DNA from: Alphaproteobacteria bacterium
Lineage (GTDB): Bacteria > Pseudomonadota > Alphaproteobacteria > CAAGCB01 > CAG-977
DNA length: 56,488 nucleotides
Assembly: GCA_024413465.1 (NCBI GenBank)
Contig: JAKSVU010000009.1
Span: 1-56,488, forward strand
Direction of reading: 5' to 3'
Shown here: piece by piece, positions 15,904-24,528 of the stretch
How the letters are laid out: every line of letters starts with the position of its first letter
How positions within the stretch are numbered: position 1 is the stretch's first letter
Program-made: the position numbers and the translations under genes
Notes under the pieces: model-generated
What the model saw: the letters and a program-made list of their open reading frames with translations, nothing else
Told to the model about the DNA's origin: nothing
Databases searched by the model: none

Positions 15904-16638
15904 ATGGATTTTACAAGTAAAGTAGTTTTAATTACAGGAGCTGCTGGTGGAATTGGACAAGAACTCGTGAAGCAATTTCATCAAAACGGAGCAATAGTTG
16001 TTTTAACAGATTTGAATGAAGAACGCTTGAAAACAGTCGTGTCACAATATAGCGAAAGAGTTCATTATTATGCTTGTAATATTGGTGACGCCACTCAATC
16101 AGCCGAATTGATTAAAAAAATTGAAACGGAAGTTGGAACGATTGACATTTTAGTCAATAATGCTGGTTTAACAAAAGATACGTTGATGATGCGTATGAAA
16201 GACGAAGATTGGGATCTCGTTCTAAACGTCAATTTATCTGCCGGTTTTAGATTAGCTCGTGATGTCATCAAATCCATGATGAAAAAAAGATATGGCCGAA
16301 TTATTAGCATGGCTTCAGTCGTTGGCGTCACTGGTAATCCTGGTCAAGCAAATTATGCTGCTTCAAAAGCAGGCTTAATTGCGATGACTAAATGTCTTGC
16401 TAAAGAAGTCGCTACGCGAGGAATTACAGTGAATTGCGTTGCCCCTGGATTTATTAAAACACCAATGACAGATGCTTTATCTGATGAAAATAAGGAAAAA
16501 TTATTGGGAATTATCCCTGTAGGTAGATTGGGTGAACCGTCTGATATTGCCAATGCAGTTTTGTTTTTAGCAGATGAAAAAACAAGCTATATTACGGGGC
16601 AAACAATCCACGTAAATGGCGGAATGGCTATGTTTTAG
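15904..16638 (+). CDS. fabG: 3-oxoacyl-[ACP] reductase
   Basis: This 244-residue short-chain dehydrogenase has the NADP loop TGAAGGIGQ at residues 11-19, NNAG at 85-88, and the catalytic set S138, Y151 and K155 in ANYAASKAG. C-terminal CVAPGFIKTPMTD and ITGQTIHVNGGMAM are typical of FabG. It reduces 3-oxoacyl-ACP to 3-hydroxyacyl-ACP with NADPH. It sits between fabD and acpP. Confidence 0.97.
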   Translation: MDFTSKVVLITGAAGGIGQELVKQFHQNGAIVVLTDLNEERLKTVVSQYSERVHYYACNIGDATQSAELIKKIETEVGTIDILVNNAGLTKDTLMMRMKDEDWDLVLNVNLSAGFRLARDVIKSMMKKRYGRIISMASVVGVTGNPGQANYAASKAGLIAMTKCLAKEVATRGITVNCVAPGFIKTPMTDALSDENKEKLLGIIPVGRLGEPSDIANAVLFLADEKTSYITGQTIHVNGGMAMF

Positions 16639-16703
16639 AGGGGGTTGTTTATTTTACTTGCCAAAGCAAAATAAAAGTGATACAAGTCAACTTGCTTTTC
16701 GTT

Positions 16704-16724
16704 GAATACCATTGCAAGGTATTC
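16704..16724 (+). promoter_or_regulatory. Hairpin in the acpP leader
   Basis: GAATACC pairs perfectly with GGTATTC around a seven-base loop, inside the 107-base fabG-acpP gap and 21 bases before the acpP start, with no T-run. It may stabilise the highly expressed acpP mRNA or mark a processing site; this is inference. Confidence 0.4.
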
Positions 16725-16745
16725 GTTTAACAAGAGGAAATTAAA

Positions 16746-16979
16746 ATGAGTGATATTGCCGAACGCGTAAAGAAGATCGTTGTAGAACATTTAGGTGTTG
16801 ATCCTTCTAAAGTGACCGATGCTTCAAGTTTCATTGACGATTTAAACGCAGACAGCTTAGATACAGTTGAATTGGTTATGGCATTCGAAGAAGAATTTTC
16901 AGTTGAAATTCCTGACGATGCTGCTGAAAAGATTTTAACCGTTCAAGACGCTATCGATTACATTAGCAAAAACGTTTAA
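16746..16979 (+). CDS. acpP: Acyl carrier protein
   Basis: This 77-residue acidic protein carries the phosphopantetheine attachment serine S37 in [20 protein letters not shown]. It carries the growing acyl chain in fatty-acid synthesis. AGAGGAAA precedes ATG as the ribosome site. A strong terminator follows at 16992, so much of its transcript may end there. Confidence 0.98.
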   Translation: MSDIAERVKKIVVEHLGVDPSKVTDASSFIDDLNADSLDTVELVMAFEEEFSVEIPDDAAEKILTVQDAIDYISKNV

Positions 16980-16991
16980 TAAATTTTCCAT

Positions 16992-17035
16992 AAAACCGAT
17001 TTCCCGTTAAAACGGGGGTCGGGTTTTATTTTTTT
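16992..17035 (+). terminator. Terminator between acpP and fabF
   Basis: AAAACC...CCCGTT pairs with AACGGG...GGTTTT around a very short loop, followed by a T-rich run. It could attenuate rather than abolish read-through into fabF, as fabF starts 14 bases later. Confidence 0.85.
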
Positions 17036-17048
17036 TAAGCAGGAAAGA

Positions 17049-18299
17049 ATGCGCAGAGTTGTTGTAACAGGTATTGGAGCCCTAACCGCTTTCGGTCAGG
17101 GTGTCGATAAGTTATGGCAAGGTTTGATTAATTCGCGTAGTGCCATCAAAAAAGTCACAAAGTTTGATGTATCCGAATATACGTCTCAAATTGCAGGTGA
17201 AGTTACACATGGCACAGCAGAAAACGAATTTAATCCTGATTCTGTTTTACCTCCAAAAGATCAACGTCACACAGATCCATTTGCAATATATGGATTAGCA
17301 GCAGCTATTGAAGCTGTTGAAGATTCTGGATGGAAACCTGAAAGTGATGAAGATCGTTATAAAACAGGTGTTTTGTTTGGTTCTGGAGTTGGTGGTTTGA
17401 AGACGATTTGTGATAATAACACAAATCTTCAGGCGTCTGGACCTCGTAGAGTATCACCATTCCTCATTCCTTCCTGTATCATTAACTCACTTTCTGGACA
17501 AATCGCGATCAAATATGGGCTATGGGGACCGACGCATGCTTGCGTAACAGCTTGTTCTTCTGGAACACATGCCGTTGGTGACGCTGCAAGATTGATTATG
17601 TTTGGTGATGCGGACGTGATGGTAGCCGGTTCTGCCGATGCAACAGTAAGTCCGCTTACAATGGCTGGTTTTGTCCAATTAAGAGCTCTTTCAACCCATT
17701 ATAACGACACACCGGAATTGGCTTCTCGTCCATGGGACAGAAACCGTGATGGTTTTGTCGTTGGGGAAGGTGCAGGATGTTTGGTTTTGGAAGAATACGA
17801 ACATGCCAAAGCACGTGGAGCAAAGATTTATGGTGAAATCGTAGGATATGGCTTATCTGGAGACGGACATCATGTTACATCGCCAGCTCCAGATGGTCAT
17901 GGTGCGATTTATGCGATGACGCAAGCCTTAAAGCATGCAAATTTGAATTCGGAAGATATTGATTATATCAATGCCCATGGAACTTCTACGTCTGTTGGTG
18001 ATGAAACTGAATTATTATCCGTAAAAAAGGTTTTTGAAACGAATAAGAGTGTCGCTATGTCTTCAACAAAATCAGCTTTGGGACATTCTTTGGGGGCAAC
18101 GGGATCAGTTGAAGCCGTTATTTGTATGAACGTTTTGAAGTATGGTATTTTACCTCCAACGTTGAATTTGGATGATCCAATCGATCCGAATTTCAATTTT
18201 GTTGCAAAAACAGCACAAGAAAGAAAAGTTTCAGCTGTTATGAGTAATTCTTTTGGATTTGGTGGCACAAATTCATGTCTCGTTTTTAAAGCGATTTAG
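17049..18299 (+). CDS. fabF: 3-oxoacyl-[ACP] synthase II
   Basis: This 416-residue condensing enzyme begins MRRVVVTGIGALTAFG and has the active-site cysteine C169 in ACVTACSSGTHAVGDA, and the two histidines in NAHGTSTSVGDE and SALGHSLGATG. It elongates acyl-ACP with malonyl-ACP. It follows the acpP terminator and is followed by mltG after 2 bases. Confidence 0.97.
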   Translation: MRRVVVTGIGALTAFGQGVDKLWQGLINSRSAIKKVTKFDVSEYTSQIAGEVTHGTAENEFNPDSVLPPKDQRHTDPFAIYGLAAAIEAVEDSGWKPESDEDRYKTGVLFGSGVGGLKTICDNNTNLQASGPRRVSPFLIPSCIINSLSGQIAIKYGLWGPTHACVTACSSGTHAVGDAARLIMFGDADVMVAGSADATVSPLTMAGFVQLRALSTHYNDTPELASRPWDRNRDGFVVGEGAGCLVLEEYEHAKARGAKIYGEIVGYGLSGDGHHVTSPAPDGHGAIYAMTQALKHANLNSEDIDYINAHGTSTSVGDETELLSVKKVFETNKSVAMSSTKSALGHSLGATGSVEAVICMNVLKYGILPPTLNLDDPIDPNFNFVAKTAQERKVSAVMSNSFGFGGTNSCLVFKAI

Positions 18300-18301
18300 G
18301 A

Positions 18302-19366
18302 ATGAAAATTAGTTTTTTATTTAAATTATTTATCGTTTTCTTAGTTTTAATCTCAGGGAGTAGTGTATTCAGCTATTATTCCTTGTTGTATGAGCAAAAT
18401 GAGTTAGAAGAACCATATCATTTTATCGTTGAAAAAGGGGAAAGTTTACACCACATTGCGGCTCGTTTAAAAGAAGAAAACGTGATTAACAGTATATCCG
18501 TTTTAAAAGTCGCCAGTCGTCTATCTCGTAAGTCAACTTCTATCCGTGCTGGAGAATATAAATTTCCAGCTAAATCAAGTGCCAAAGAAATCCTAGATAT
18601 ACTTGTTTCAGGTCAATTTGTTGTTCGTCGAGTTACAATCCCTGAAGGTAAAACAAGTCAGCAAATTTTTGATATGTTGCTGCAAACGTCCGGTTTAACA
18701 GGTGACTTAGGTGTTCCACCTGAAAATGGTACTTTATTACCGGAAACTTATACGTTTAGCTATGGTATTCCTCGTTCTGTCATCGTTGATCGAATGAAGG
18801 AAGGGGCGAAAAAAGCGATAGACGAATTATGGGAAACGCGTAAACCAGATTTGCCATATCAAACAAAACAAGAAGCTTTGGTGATGGCTTCTATTATTGA
18901 AAAAGAAACGGCTATTCCAGAAGAACGCCCACATATTGCTAGTGTTTTTGTAAATCGTTTGCGTCAAGGGATGCGTTTACAAACGGATCCAACAGTGATT
19001 TACGCCGTAACAAACGGAACGATGGAATTAAAGCGGAAGTTAACCATTTCGGATTTAAGATTCCAACACCCGTTCAATACTTATACAAACAAAGGTTTAC
19101 CACCTGCTCCGATTTGTAATCCAAGTCGTGATGCTATTTTTGCTGCGTTAAATCCAATTGAATCAAATGATATTTATTTTGTTGCCGATGGAACGGGTGG
19201 CCACACGTTTTCAAGAACTTTCGCAGGACATCAACAAAATATTCGTTCTTGGAAGAGGGTGGAAGCTGAAAAAAGAGGAAAAGGTGTAAAAACATCTGCA
19301 ACAGCTAAGCCTGCTGTGAAAAAAGCAAAATCTACCCCTCACAGAAAACGTTCTGTAAAAAGATAG
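18302..19366 (+). CDS. mltG: Endolytic murein transglycosylase MltG
   Basis: This 354-residue protein has an N-terminal membrane anchor (residues 4-25), a LysM-like segment (FIVEKGESLHHIAARL) and a YceG/MltG domain with the catalytic glutamate in MASIIEKETAIPEERPHIASVF and LRQGMRLQTDPTVIYA. It cuts nascent glycan strands as a terminase. The C-terminal 30 residues are Lys/Arg-rich, an extension not usual for the family. It is cotranscribed with fabF (2-base gap), as in many bacteria. Confidence 0.94.
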   Translation: MKISFLFKLFIVFLVLISGSSVFSYYSLLYEQNELEEPYHFIVEKGESLHHIAARLKEENVINSISVLKVASRLSRKSTSIRAGEYKFPAKSSAKEILDILVSGQFVVRRVTIPEGKTSQQIFDMLLQTSGLTGDLGVPPENGTLLPETYTFSYGIPRSVIVDRMKEGAKKAIDELWETRKPDLPYQTKQEALVMASIIEKETAIPEERPHIASVFVNRLRQGMRLQTDPTVIYAVTNGTMELKRKLTISDLRFQHPFNTYTNKGLPPAPICNPSRDAIFAALNPIESNDIYFVADGTGGHTFSRTFAGHQQNIRSWKRVEAEKRGKGVKTSATAKPAVKKAKSTPHRKRSVKR

Positions 19367-19389
19367 ATGAATAATTCTTGATAATCGTT

Positions 19390-19977
19390 TTATTTCAAAC
19401 AATTTGAAATCATTAATTGCAAGGCATTTGCTCGGTGACTAATTGTATTTTTTACTTCGGCAGGTAATTCTGCGAAAGATCCGGTATAGCCATTTGGAAC
19501 AAACATTGGGTCATACCCAAAACCATGATCTCCTTTTGGAGGCCAACACAACGTTCCTTGAACTTGCCCTTCAAATTCTTCGGTATGTCCATCAGGCCAA
19601 GCGACTACGATAGCACAAGAAAAATGAGCAGAACGTTCTTTATCTCCCAATTCATCATTTAAACAGGACATGGCATACATAAAACCATTTTTCTTAGGTT
19701 CATTGTAACGGGCAGAATAAATGCCAGGACGATTGTCTAAGGCGTGAACGCATAATCCAGAATCATCAGCAATACATACTTTTCCACTTTCTTTGGCAGC
19801 AGAAAGGGCTTTGATTTTTGCATTTTCAATAAATGTTGTGCCGTTTTCTTCGGGTTCAGAAAGGCCAGTTGCGTCCATCACTTTTATGTTAAAAGAGGAC
19901 AATAAACTTTGCATTTCGACAACTTTTCCTGCGTTGTGAGTTGCAAGAATAACTTCTTTTTCTGTGATTTTACGCAT
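19390..19977 (-). CDS. rdgB: XTP/dITP diphosphatase
   Basis: This 195-residue protein of the RdgB/HAM1 family hydrolyses non-canonical purine triphosphates such as dITP and XTP. Motifs: ILATHNAGKVVEMQSLL, the active-site KVCIADDSGLCVHAL, PGIYSARY, GFGYDPMFVP and ISHRANAL. It starts 2 bases after rph on the same strand, a conserved pairing. It converges with mltG. Confidence 0.96.
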   Translation of the reverse strand: MRKITEKEVILATHNAGKVVEMQSLLSSFNIKVMDATGLSEPEENGTTFIENAKIKALSAAKESGKVCIADDSGLCVHALDNRPGIYSARYNEPKKNGFMYAMSCLNDELGDKERSAHFSCAIVVAWPDGHTEEFEGQVQGTLCWPPKGDHGFGYDPMFVPNGYTGSFAELPAEVKNTISHRANALQLMISNCLK

Positions 19978-19979
19978 GA

Positions 19980-20696
19980 TTATAATCCTAGTGCCTTGCG
20001 TTGAATTTCCGCAATTTCAGCTGTTCCTTTGACAGCCAATTGATAAAGTTCTTCAAATTGTGCAGGGGTAAATGGTTTTCCTTCAGCAGTAGATTGAATT
20101 TCAACTATTCCCCCATTGCCTGTAATGACAAAATTAGAGTCTGTTTCGGCTGAAGAATCTTCGACGTATTCTAAATCAAGTAAAGCTGTTCCTTCACAAA
20201 TTCCACAAGAAATGGCTGAAACGCTGTCGAGTAAAGGCATTTTGAAAAGGACTTTATTGTCGTACAGTTTTTTTAAAGCAAGATACAAAGCAACGTATCC
20301 ACCATTGATAGAAGCTGTTCTGGTGCCACCGTCTGCCTGAATAACGTCGCAATCGATTTTAATACACATTTCTCCAAGGGCTTTTAAATCAACGACAGCA
20401 CGCAAAGAACGTCCGATTAAACGTTGAATTTCTTCTGTTCTGCCAGATTGACCTTTTTTAGCTTCCCGATCGACACGCGTTCCTGTTGCACGAGGAATCA
20501 TTCCATATTCTGCTGTTACCCAACCTTTTCCGGAATTACGCATCCACGTTGGGACGCGATCTTCGACTGTGGCTGTGCAAATAACGTGGGTATCACCGCA
20601 TTTAACTAAGCAAGAACCTTCAGCGTGTTTATTAAAGTTTGGAATAATTTCCATAGGACGCATTTCATTAAATTGTCTGCCAGAAGTCCGTATCAT
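19980..20696 (-). CDS. rph: Ribonuclease PH
   Basis: This 238-residue phosphorolytic exoribonuclease trims the 3' end of tRNA precursors. It begins [17 protein letters not shown] and carries [44 protein letters not shown] and [17 protein letters not shown], all RNase PH hallmarks. Complete length. It forms an operon with rdgB and is divergent from grpE. Confidence 0.97.
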   Translation of the reverse strand: MIRTSGRQFNEMRPMEIIPNFNKHAEGSCLVKCGDTHVICTATVEDRVPTWMRNSGKGWVTAEYGMIPRATGTRVDREAKKGQSGRTEEIQRLIGRSLRAVVDLKALGEMCIKIDCDVIQADGGTRTASINGGYVALYLALKKLYDNKVLFKMPLLDSVSAISCGICEGTALLDLEYVEDSSAETDSNFVITGNGGIVEIQSTAEGKPFTPAQFEELYQLAVKGTAEIAEIQRKALGL

Positions 20697-20805
20697 AAAA
20701 ATCTCCTTTAAATAAAAAAATGTTTTCTAAACATTGACTTTTTAAATATCTTTACTACATATATTGTAAAAGGTTAAATACAAATTGAAGTATTGGGAAA
20801 AAATT

Positions 20806-21426
20806 ATGGCAAAAAAAGAACAACAAGAAAATACAGAAGAAAAAGTTGAACAAACTGAAGAACAAGCCCCCGTCGAAGAAACGGAACAAGTAGTCGAAGA
20901 ACAGCCTGTAGAAGAAAAAGCAGAAGTTGTTGACGCGGAAAAAGAAGCTTTGAAAGCTGAAGTTGCTAAGTATAAAGATCTTTATATTCGTGGGCAAGCT
21001 GATATGGAAAATTTGCGTCGTCGTACTCAAATGGAAATCGAAAAAACGTCAAAGTTTGCTGTTACAAATTTTGCTAAAGATTTGCTCAGTGTTGCTGATA
21101 ACCTTGAACGCGCAATGAAATCTTTTCCTGCTGTCGAAGAAGCCGACGAACAAACGAAAAATATCATCGTTGGTTTGGAAATGACGCAAAAAGAAATGAT
21201 GTCTGCTTTAAATAAGAACGGCATTACCCCGATTGAAAGTTTAAATCAAGTTTTTGATCCAAATAAACATAAAGTTGTTCAAGAACAGGAAGATCCTTCA
21301 AAACCAACGGGAACAATCATTCAAGAATGGCAAAAGGGCTACATGATCGGTGGTGATCGTGTATTGCGTGAAGCCATCGTGGTTGTAACAAAGGGTGGTG
21401 CTTCTCACGTCGAAGTTGAAGCATAA
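20806..21426 (+). CDS. grpE: Nucleotide exchange factor GrpE
   Basis: This 206-residue co-chaperone has a Glu-rich N-terminal region (residues 1-50), a long coiled coil, and the GrpE core LYIRGQADMENLRRRTQMEIEK with KFAVTNFAKDLLSVADNLERA and C-terminal GTIIQEWQKGYMIGGDRVLREA. It releases ADP from DnaK. I place the start at ATG 20806; a TTG at 20785 in the same frame would add seven unusual residues. No hrcA or dnaK lies next to it. Confidence 0.95.
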   Translation: MAKKEQQENTEEKVEQTEEQAPVEETEQVVEEQPVEEKAEVVDAEKEALKAEVAKYKDLYIRGQADMENLRRRTQMEIEKTSKFAVTNFAKDLLSVADNLERAMKSFPAVEEADEQTKNIIVGLEMTQKEMMSALNKNGITPIESLNQVFDPNKHKVVQEQEDPSKPTGTIIQEWQKGYMIGGDRVLREAIVVVTKGGASHVEVEA

Positions 21427-21429
21427 TTA

Positions 21430-21457
21430 AAAAAGGGAACTGAAAAGTTCCCTTTTT
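21430..21457 (+). terminator. Terminator of grpE
   Basis: GGGAAC pairs with GTTCCC around a six-base loop, flanked by A and followed by five T. Confidence 0.9.
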
Positions 21458-21580
21458 ATTTAGCTTTTTTCTTGTTTATTAAAGAAGAAGATCCTTTCTC
21501 GGAACCAATAGAAAAAGTAGTTTTTTTTATTTGTGATTTGATGTAAAATTACGCCAAATTTTTTAATCAAGGAGAAAATA

Positions 21581-22402
21581 ATGTCAAAAAAGATTTTAAT
21601 TGTGATTCCTGCTAGATATCAATCAACTAGATTGCCAGGAAAACCACTTGTTAAAATTGCAGGTGTTGAAATGATTAAACGCGTTGCTCAAATTGCAGAT
21701 TTCGTTTCTAAAAATAATGAAAATTGTTCTTACGTCGTTGCAACGGATGATAATCGTATCGTTGATTTTTGTTCTAAAGAAAATATTCCTGTCACAATGA
21801 CCAGTGATACTTGCCGTTCTGGAACGGAAAGATGTTGGGATGCTGTTCAAAAAAATAATGTTTCTCCTGATTTTATTATCAATTTACAAGGGGATAATCC
21901 ATTGTGTCCACCTCATATCATTCAAGAAATTATCGATCAATGGAAAAAATATCCAGCGGATGTCTTTACACCATGTATTCATTTAAGTTGGGATGAATAT
22001 GACAGTTTGATTGAATCTAAAAAGACTACACCATATTCTGGAACGACAGTTTTGGTTGATAAAACAGGTTATGCAATGGCATTTTCTAAGAACGTTATTC
22101 CAGCTGTTCGTAAACCGGAAAAAGCTCGTCAAGAAATGGAAAAAAGCCCTGTTCGTCGTCATGTCGGATTGTACGCTTATACCTATGATGCGTTGAAAGA
22201 TTATTTCGTTTTGGATCATGCTGATTATGAACAGGATATGATTGAAGGACTTGAACAAATGAGATTTTTGTTCAATGGCAAAAAAATCAAAATGGTTGAA
22301 GTCGATTATCGTGGCAGAAAAACAACGAGTGGCGTTGATTCTCCGGAAGATATCGTTCGTGTTGAGAAAATTATTGCTGAATATGGGGAACTGATTCAAT
22401 GA
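21581..22402 (+). CDS. kdsB: 3-deoxy-manno-octulosonate cytidylyltransferase (CMP-Kdo synthetase)
   Basis: This 273-residue protein matches KdsB, which activates Kdo with CTP for the lipopolysaccharide inner core. Motifs: IVIPARYQSTRLPGKPL, VVATDDNRI, MTSDTCRSGTERC and FIINLQGDNPL. The last reads QGDN where QGDE is usual, and the protein is about 25 residues longer than typical, so a related nucleotidyltransferase cannot be excluded. AAGGAG precedes ATG. The stop overlaps the next gene's start by 4 bases. Confidence 0.83.
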   Translation: MSKKILIVIPARYQSTRLPGKPLVKIAGVEMIKRVAQIADFVSKNNENCSYVVATDDNRIVDFCSKENIPVTMTSDTCRSGTERCWDAVQKNNVSPDFIINLQGDNPLCPPHIIQEIIDQWKKYPADVFTPCIHLSWDEYDSLIESKKTTPYSGTTVLVDKTGYAMAFSKNVIPAVRKPEKARQEMEKSPVRRHVGLYAYTYDALKDYFVLDHADYEQDMIEGLEQMRFLFNGKKIKMVEVDYRGRKTTSGVDSPEDIVRVEKIIAEYGELIQ

Positions 22403-23016
22403 AAAGATTAATTATTGCTCGTCATGGAAATACTTTTGCACCAGGTGAAACACCAACACGCGTTGGGGCAAAAACGGATTTGCCTTTAGTTGAAGAAACT
22501 AGAGGGCGTGGTATTGGAAAGTATTTAAAACAAAAAAACTTAATTCCAACGAAAATCGTGGCCGCTCCTTTAAAAAGAACGATGAAAACAGCTGAATTAG
22601 CTGCTGAAGAATTGGGATATTCAAAAAAGATTGAAATCTGTGCTGATTTTACAGAAATCGATTATGGTCCTGATGAAAATAAAACGGAAGACGTTGTCAT
22701 TGCTCGTATTGGACAGCAGGCGATTGATTTGTGGAATGAAAAAGCAATCGTTCCAGAAGGATGGAAAGTTGATCCAAATCAAATCATTGAAACTTGGAAA
22801 AAATTTGCTGAACAAATTGCAGATAACGAAACGGTTTTGCTTGTGTCATCAAATGGTGTGATTCGTTTTGCTCCATACATTGTGGGCGATTATGATGAAT
22901 TTTGTAAAACACACGATATTAAAGTTGCAACAGGGGCTGTTTGCGTTTTGGAATTTGAATCAGGCAAGTGGACTTGTTCTGAATGGAATACAAAAGCATT
23001 CAAATTTGTTGATTAA
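22399..23016 (+). CDS. Histidine phosphatase family protein
   Basis: This 205-residue protein has the phosphohistidine motif LIIARHGNTFAPGE at its N-terminus and the second half of the site in CADFTEIDYGPDE and LLVSSNGVIRFAPY. The expected second His-containing motif (usually SHG) reads SSNG here, so the catalytic set may be incomplete. It overlaps kdsB by 4 bases and is translationally coupled to it. A phosphatase role in Kdo metabolism is inference from position; the known KdsC phosphatase is of a different (HAD) family. Confidence 0.8.
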   Translation: MKRLIIARHGNTFAPGETPTRVGAKTDLPLVEETRGRGIGKYLKQKNLIPTKIVAAPLKRTMKTAELAAEELGYSKKIEICADFTEIDYGPDENKTEDVVIARIGQQAIDLWNEKAIVPEGWKVDPNQIIETWKKFAEQIADNETVLLVSSNGVIRFAPYIVGDYDEFCKTHDIKVATGAVCVLEFESGKWTCSEWNTKAFKFVD

Positions 23017-23035
23017 AAAGTGATGATTTTCTTAT

Positions 23036-23070
23036 TTTTTGACAAAAAATAAATTGCTTTTTGTCAAAAA
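23036..23070. promoter_or_regulatory. Perfect 13-bp inverted repeat upstream of the metallopeptidase
   Basis: TTTTTGACAAAAA (23036-23048) and TTTTTGTCAAAAA (23058-23070) are perfect inverted repeats around nine bases. It can end the kdsB operon as a bidirectional terminator or act as an operator; the TTGACA inside it could be a -35 element. A TTG-started longer frame for the next gene would begin inside it and is rejected. Confidence 0.6.
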
Positions 23071-23113
23071 TAATATAAAAATAATCATAGGAAATGATTT
23101 AATGAGGGTATCC

Positions 23114-24358
23114 ATGTCTGTTGAAGATTTTTTTTCAAAAGAAGGAATAAAAAAGTTTAAAAATGGAGCAAAAAAATTTGCTGAAAATCAAGCAACAAGA
23201 TTTTTAGCAACAACGATGCTTCTTTCCGGTGCTTTTTGCGGAATGCAAGCTGCATCTTCCGGTTCTCAGCAACAGAAAACATCTTCAAATGATCAAGCTA
23301 AGGTGTACGTAATTCACCAGAATGATACTTTGTGTTCATTAAACGTGGCTTCAAAAGATACGGCAGACATAGCAAGAATCCAAAAAGTTGTCAGTTATGC
23401 AAGTCAAACAGCACAAGGGCGTGAAGTCTTGCAAAATGCTTCAAAAATTGGAACGACGTTGTCAATGGAACATTCTGATATGACGGCTATTGGATATTTT
23501 ACTTCAGATAATAATTCGATGGCGATGAATGCAAAATGTACGGATGCTCAATTGTGTTCAAACGTTATTCATGAATTGGAACATGCAGGTCAACATAATC
23601 GGTTATTAAAGACTTTTGGTAAAGTTTCAGAGTATAAGTATAACGTTGCTGACGTCATTATGTTAGAACGTGCAAAAGAAGCTGATGCTATTGCTGTTCA
23701 GGCAAATCATAGTTATCAGTTATTGCAACAAGGGGATTCTGTCGTTTGGAATGCTTTTGCTCAAAACCATCCAACCGTTGCTCAAGGGTATATGAAAGCC
23801 GTTGGTAAATACGCAAGTATTAGTAACGATCAAGCTCGTAATGATTCGATTATGAAAGCTGCAAATTTAAGTTCATACGAAGATTATGATTACGTCGGTA
23901 AGTATGATGCAAAATTCATCAACTACATGGGATCAGTTTTAAGCAAAAATGATGGGGCAAAATTGGCAAAAGCCGGCATGTCAAAAACATCATTAGATGC
24001 TTCAAAAATGATGGTTGCAATGTGTTCTGGTAGTGGTCATTCTTATATGGGAACAGATGGGTCTATTTTGAAAACACCACAAACGTTTTACTTGTCTGAA
24101 GGATGCCAAATGAAGGCTCTGAACTTTGAAATAGCTACCGAAACAAAATTAGGGTATGCTGATGCAAGTGCAAATAATATGTACGTTTTGGCCGATGGAC
24201 AAATTAAAACGATGACTTACAATCAAGAAAATGGTGTTTTGGCTCCAGTAAAGGCCACTTCTTTACAAAGTAAATTAAATAGCCAACAAACTCATAATAC
24301 TTTACAAAATTCTTTGCAAAAAACGATTGTCGCTCAAAATGGTGGAGCTTCAAGATAG
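23114..24358 (+). CDS. Putative zinc metallopeptidase (DUF6782-like), membrane-anchored or exported
   Basis: The 414-residue protein (start MSVEDFFSKEG) has a single hydrophobic segment RFLATTMLLSGAFCGMQAA at residues 29-47, then a soluble domain with HELEH at residues 153-157 (CSNVIHELEHAGQHNR), the HExxH signature of gluzincins. A downstream E in MLERAKEADAIAV can be the third ligand. This resembles the DUF6782 putative metallopeptidases, but I assign that from memory of motif only. The C-terminal third (YLSEGCQMKALNF, NNMYVLADGQ) is unrecognised. ATG 23102 and ATG 23114 are both possible; the latter has AGGG six bases upstream. A terminator follows. Confidence 0.7.
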   Translation: MSVEDFFSKEGIKKFKNGAKKFAENQATRFLATTMLLSGAFCGMQAASSGSQQQKTSSNDQAKVYVIHQNDTLCSLNVASKDTADIARIQKVVSYASQTAQGREVLQNASKIGTTLSMEHSDMTAIGYFTSDNNSMAMNAKCTDAQLCSNVIHELEHAGQHNRLLKTFGKVSEYKYNVADVIMLERAKEADAIAVQANHSYQLLQQGDSVVWNAFAQNHPTVAQGYMKAVGKYASISNDQARNDSIMKAANLSSYEDYDYVGKYDAKFINYMGSVLSKNDGAKLAKAGMSKTSLDASKMMVAMCSGSGHSYMGTDGSILKTPQTFYLSEGCQMKALNFEIATETKLGYADASANNMYVLADGQIKTMTYNQENGVLAPVKATSLQSKLNSQQTHNTLQNSLQKTIVAQNGGASR

Positions 24359-24383
24359 TAAAAATGGCTTAAATTTTTTTAAA

Positions 24384-24408
24384 GGCGGAGATTTTATCCG
24401 CCTTTTTT
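24384..24408 (+). terminator. Terminator of the metallopeptidase gene
   Basis: GGCGGA pairs with TCCGCC around a seven-base loop, then six T. Confidence 0.92.
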
Positions 24409-24479
24409 CGTTTTTTTTGATAATTATTAATATAATTTTATAGATTTTTTGTTTTTCTTTGATATATTTGATAATGAAT

Positions 24480-24499
24480 AGAAAATTGCGCAATTTTCT
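24480..24499. promoter_or_regulatory. Perfect 20-bp palindrome upstream of the lipoprotein operon
   Basis: AGAAAATTGCGCAATTTTCT reads the same on both strands and ends 29 bases before the start at 24529. There is no T-run, and TATACA/TATAAT hexamers lie just downstream (24500-24515). It is a candidate operator for a dimeric regulator. Confidence 0.55.
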
Positions 24500-24528
24500 T
24501 ATACATTTTTATAATAAGGTACCTAAAA

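Noticed and set aside
17545-17565. Further GTAAC boxes inside coding sequence
   Set aside because: Occurrences in genes such as fabF, mltG and obgE are not followed by C(G/A)TT at 16 bases near a start codon as far as I checked.
23039-23113. Upstream TTG start for the metallopeptidase
   Set aside because: The extension would begin inside the perfect inverted repeat and add residues without similarity; ATG codons with SD lie at 23102 and 23114.
24361-24528. Possible riboswitch in the gap before the lipoprotein
   Set aside because: Only a terminator and a short palindrome are visible; no conserved aptamer pattern was recognised.
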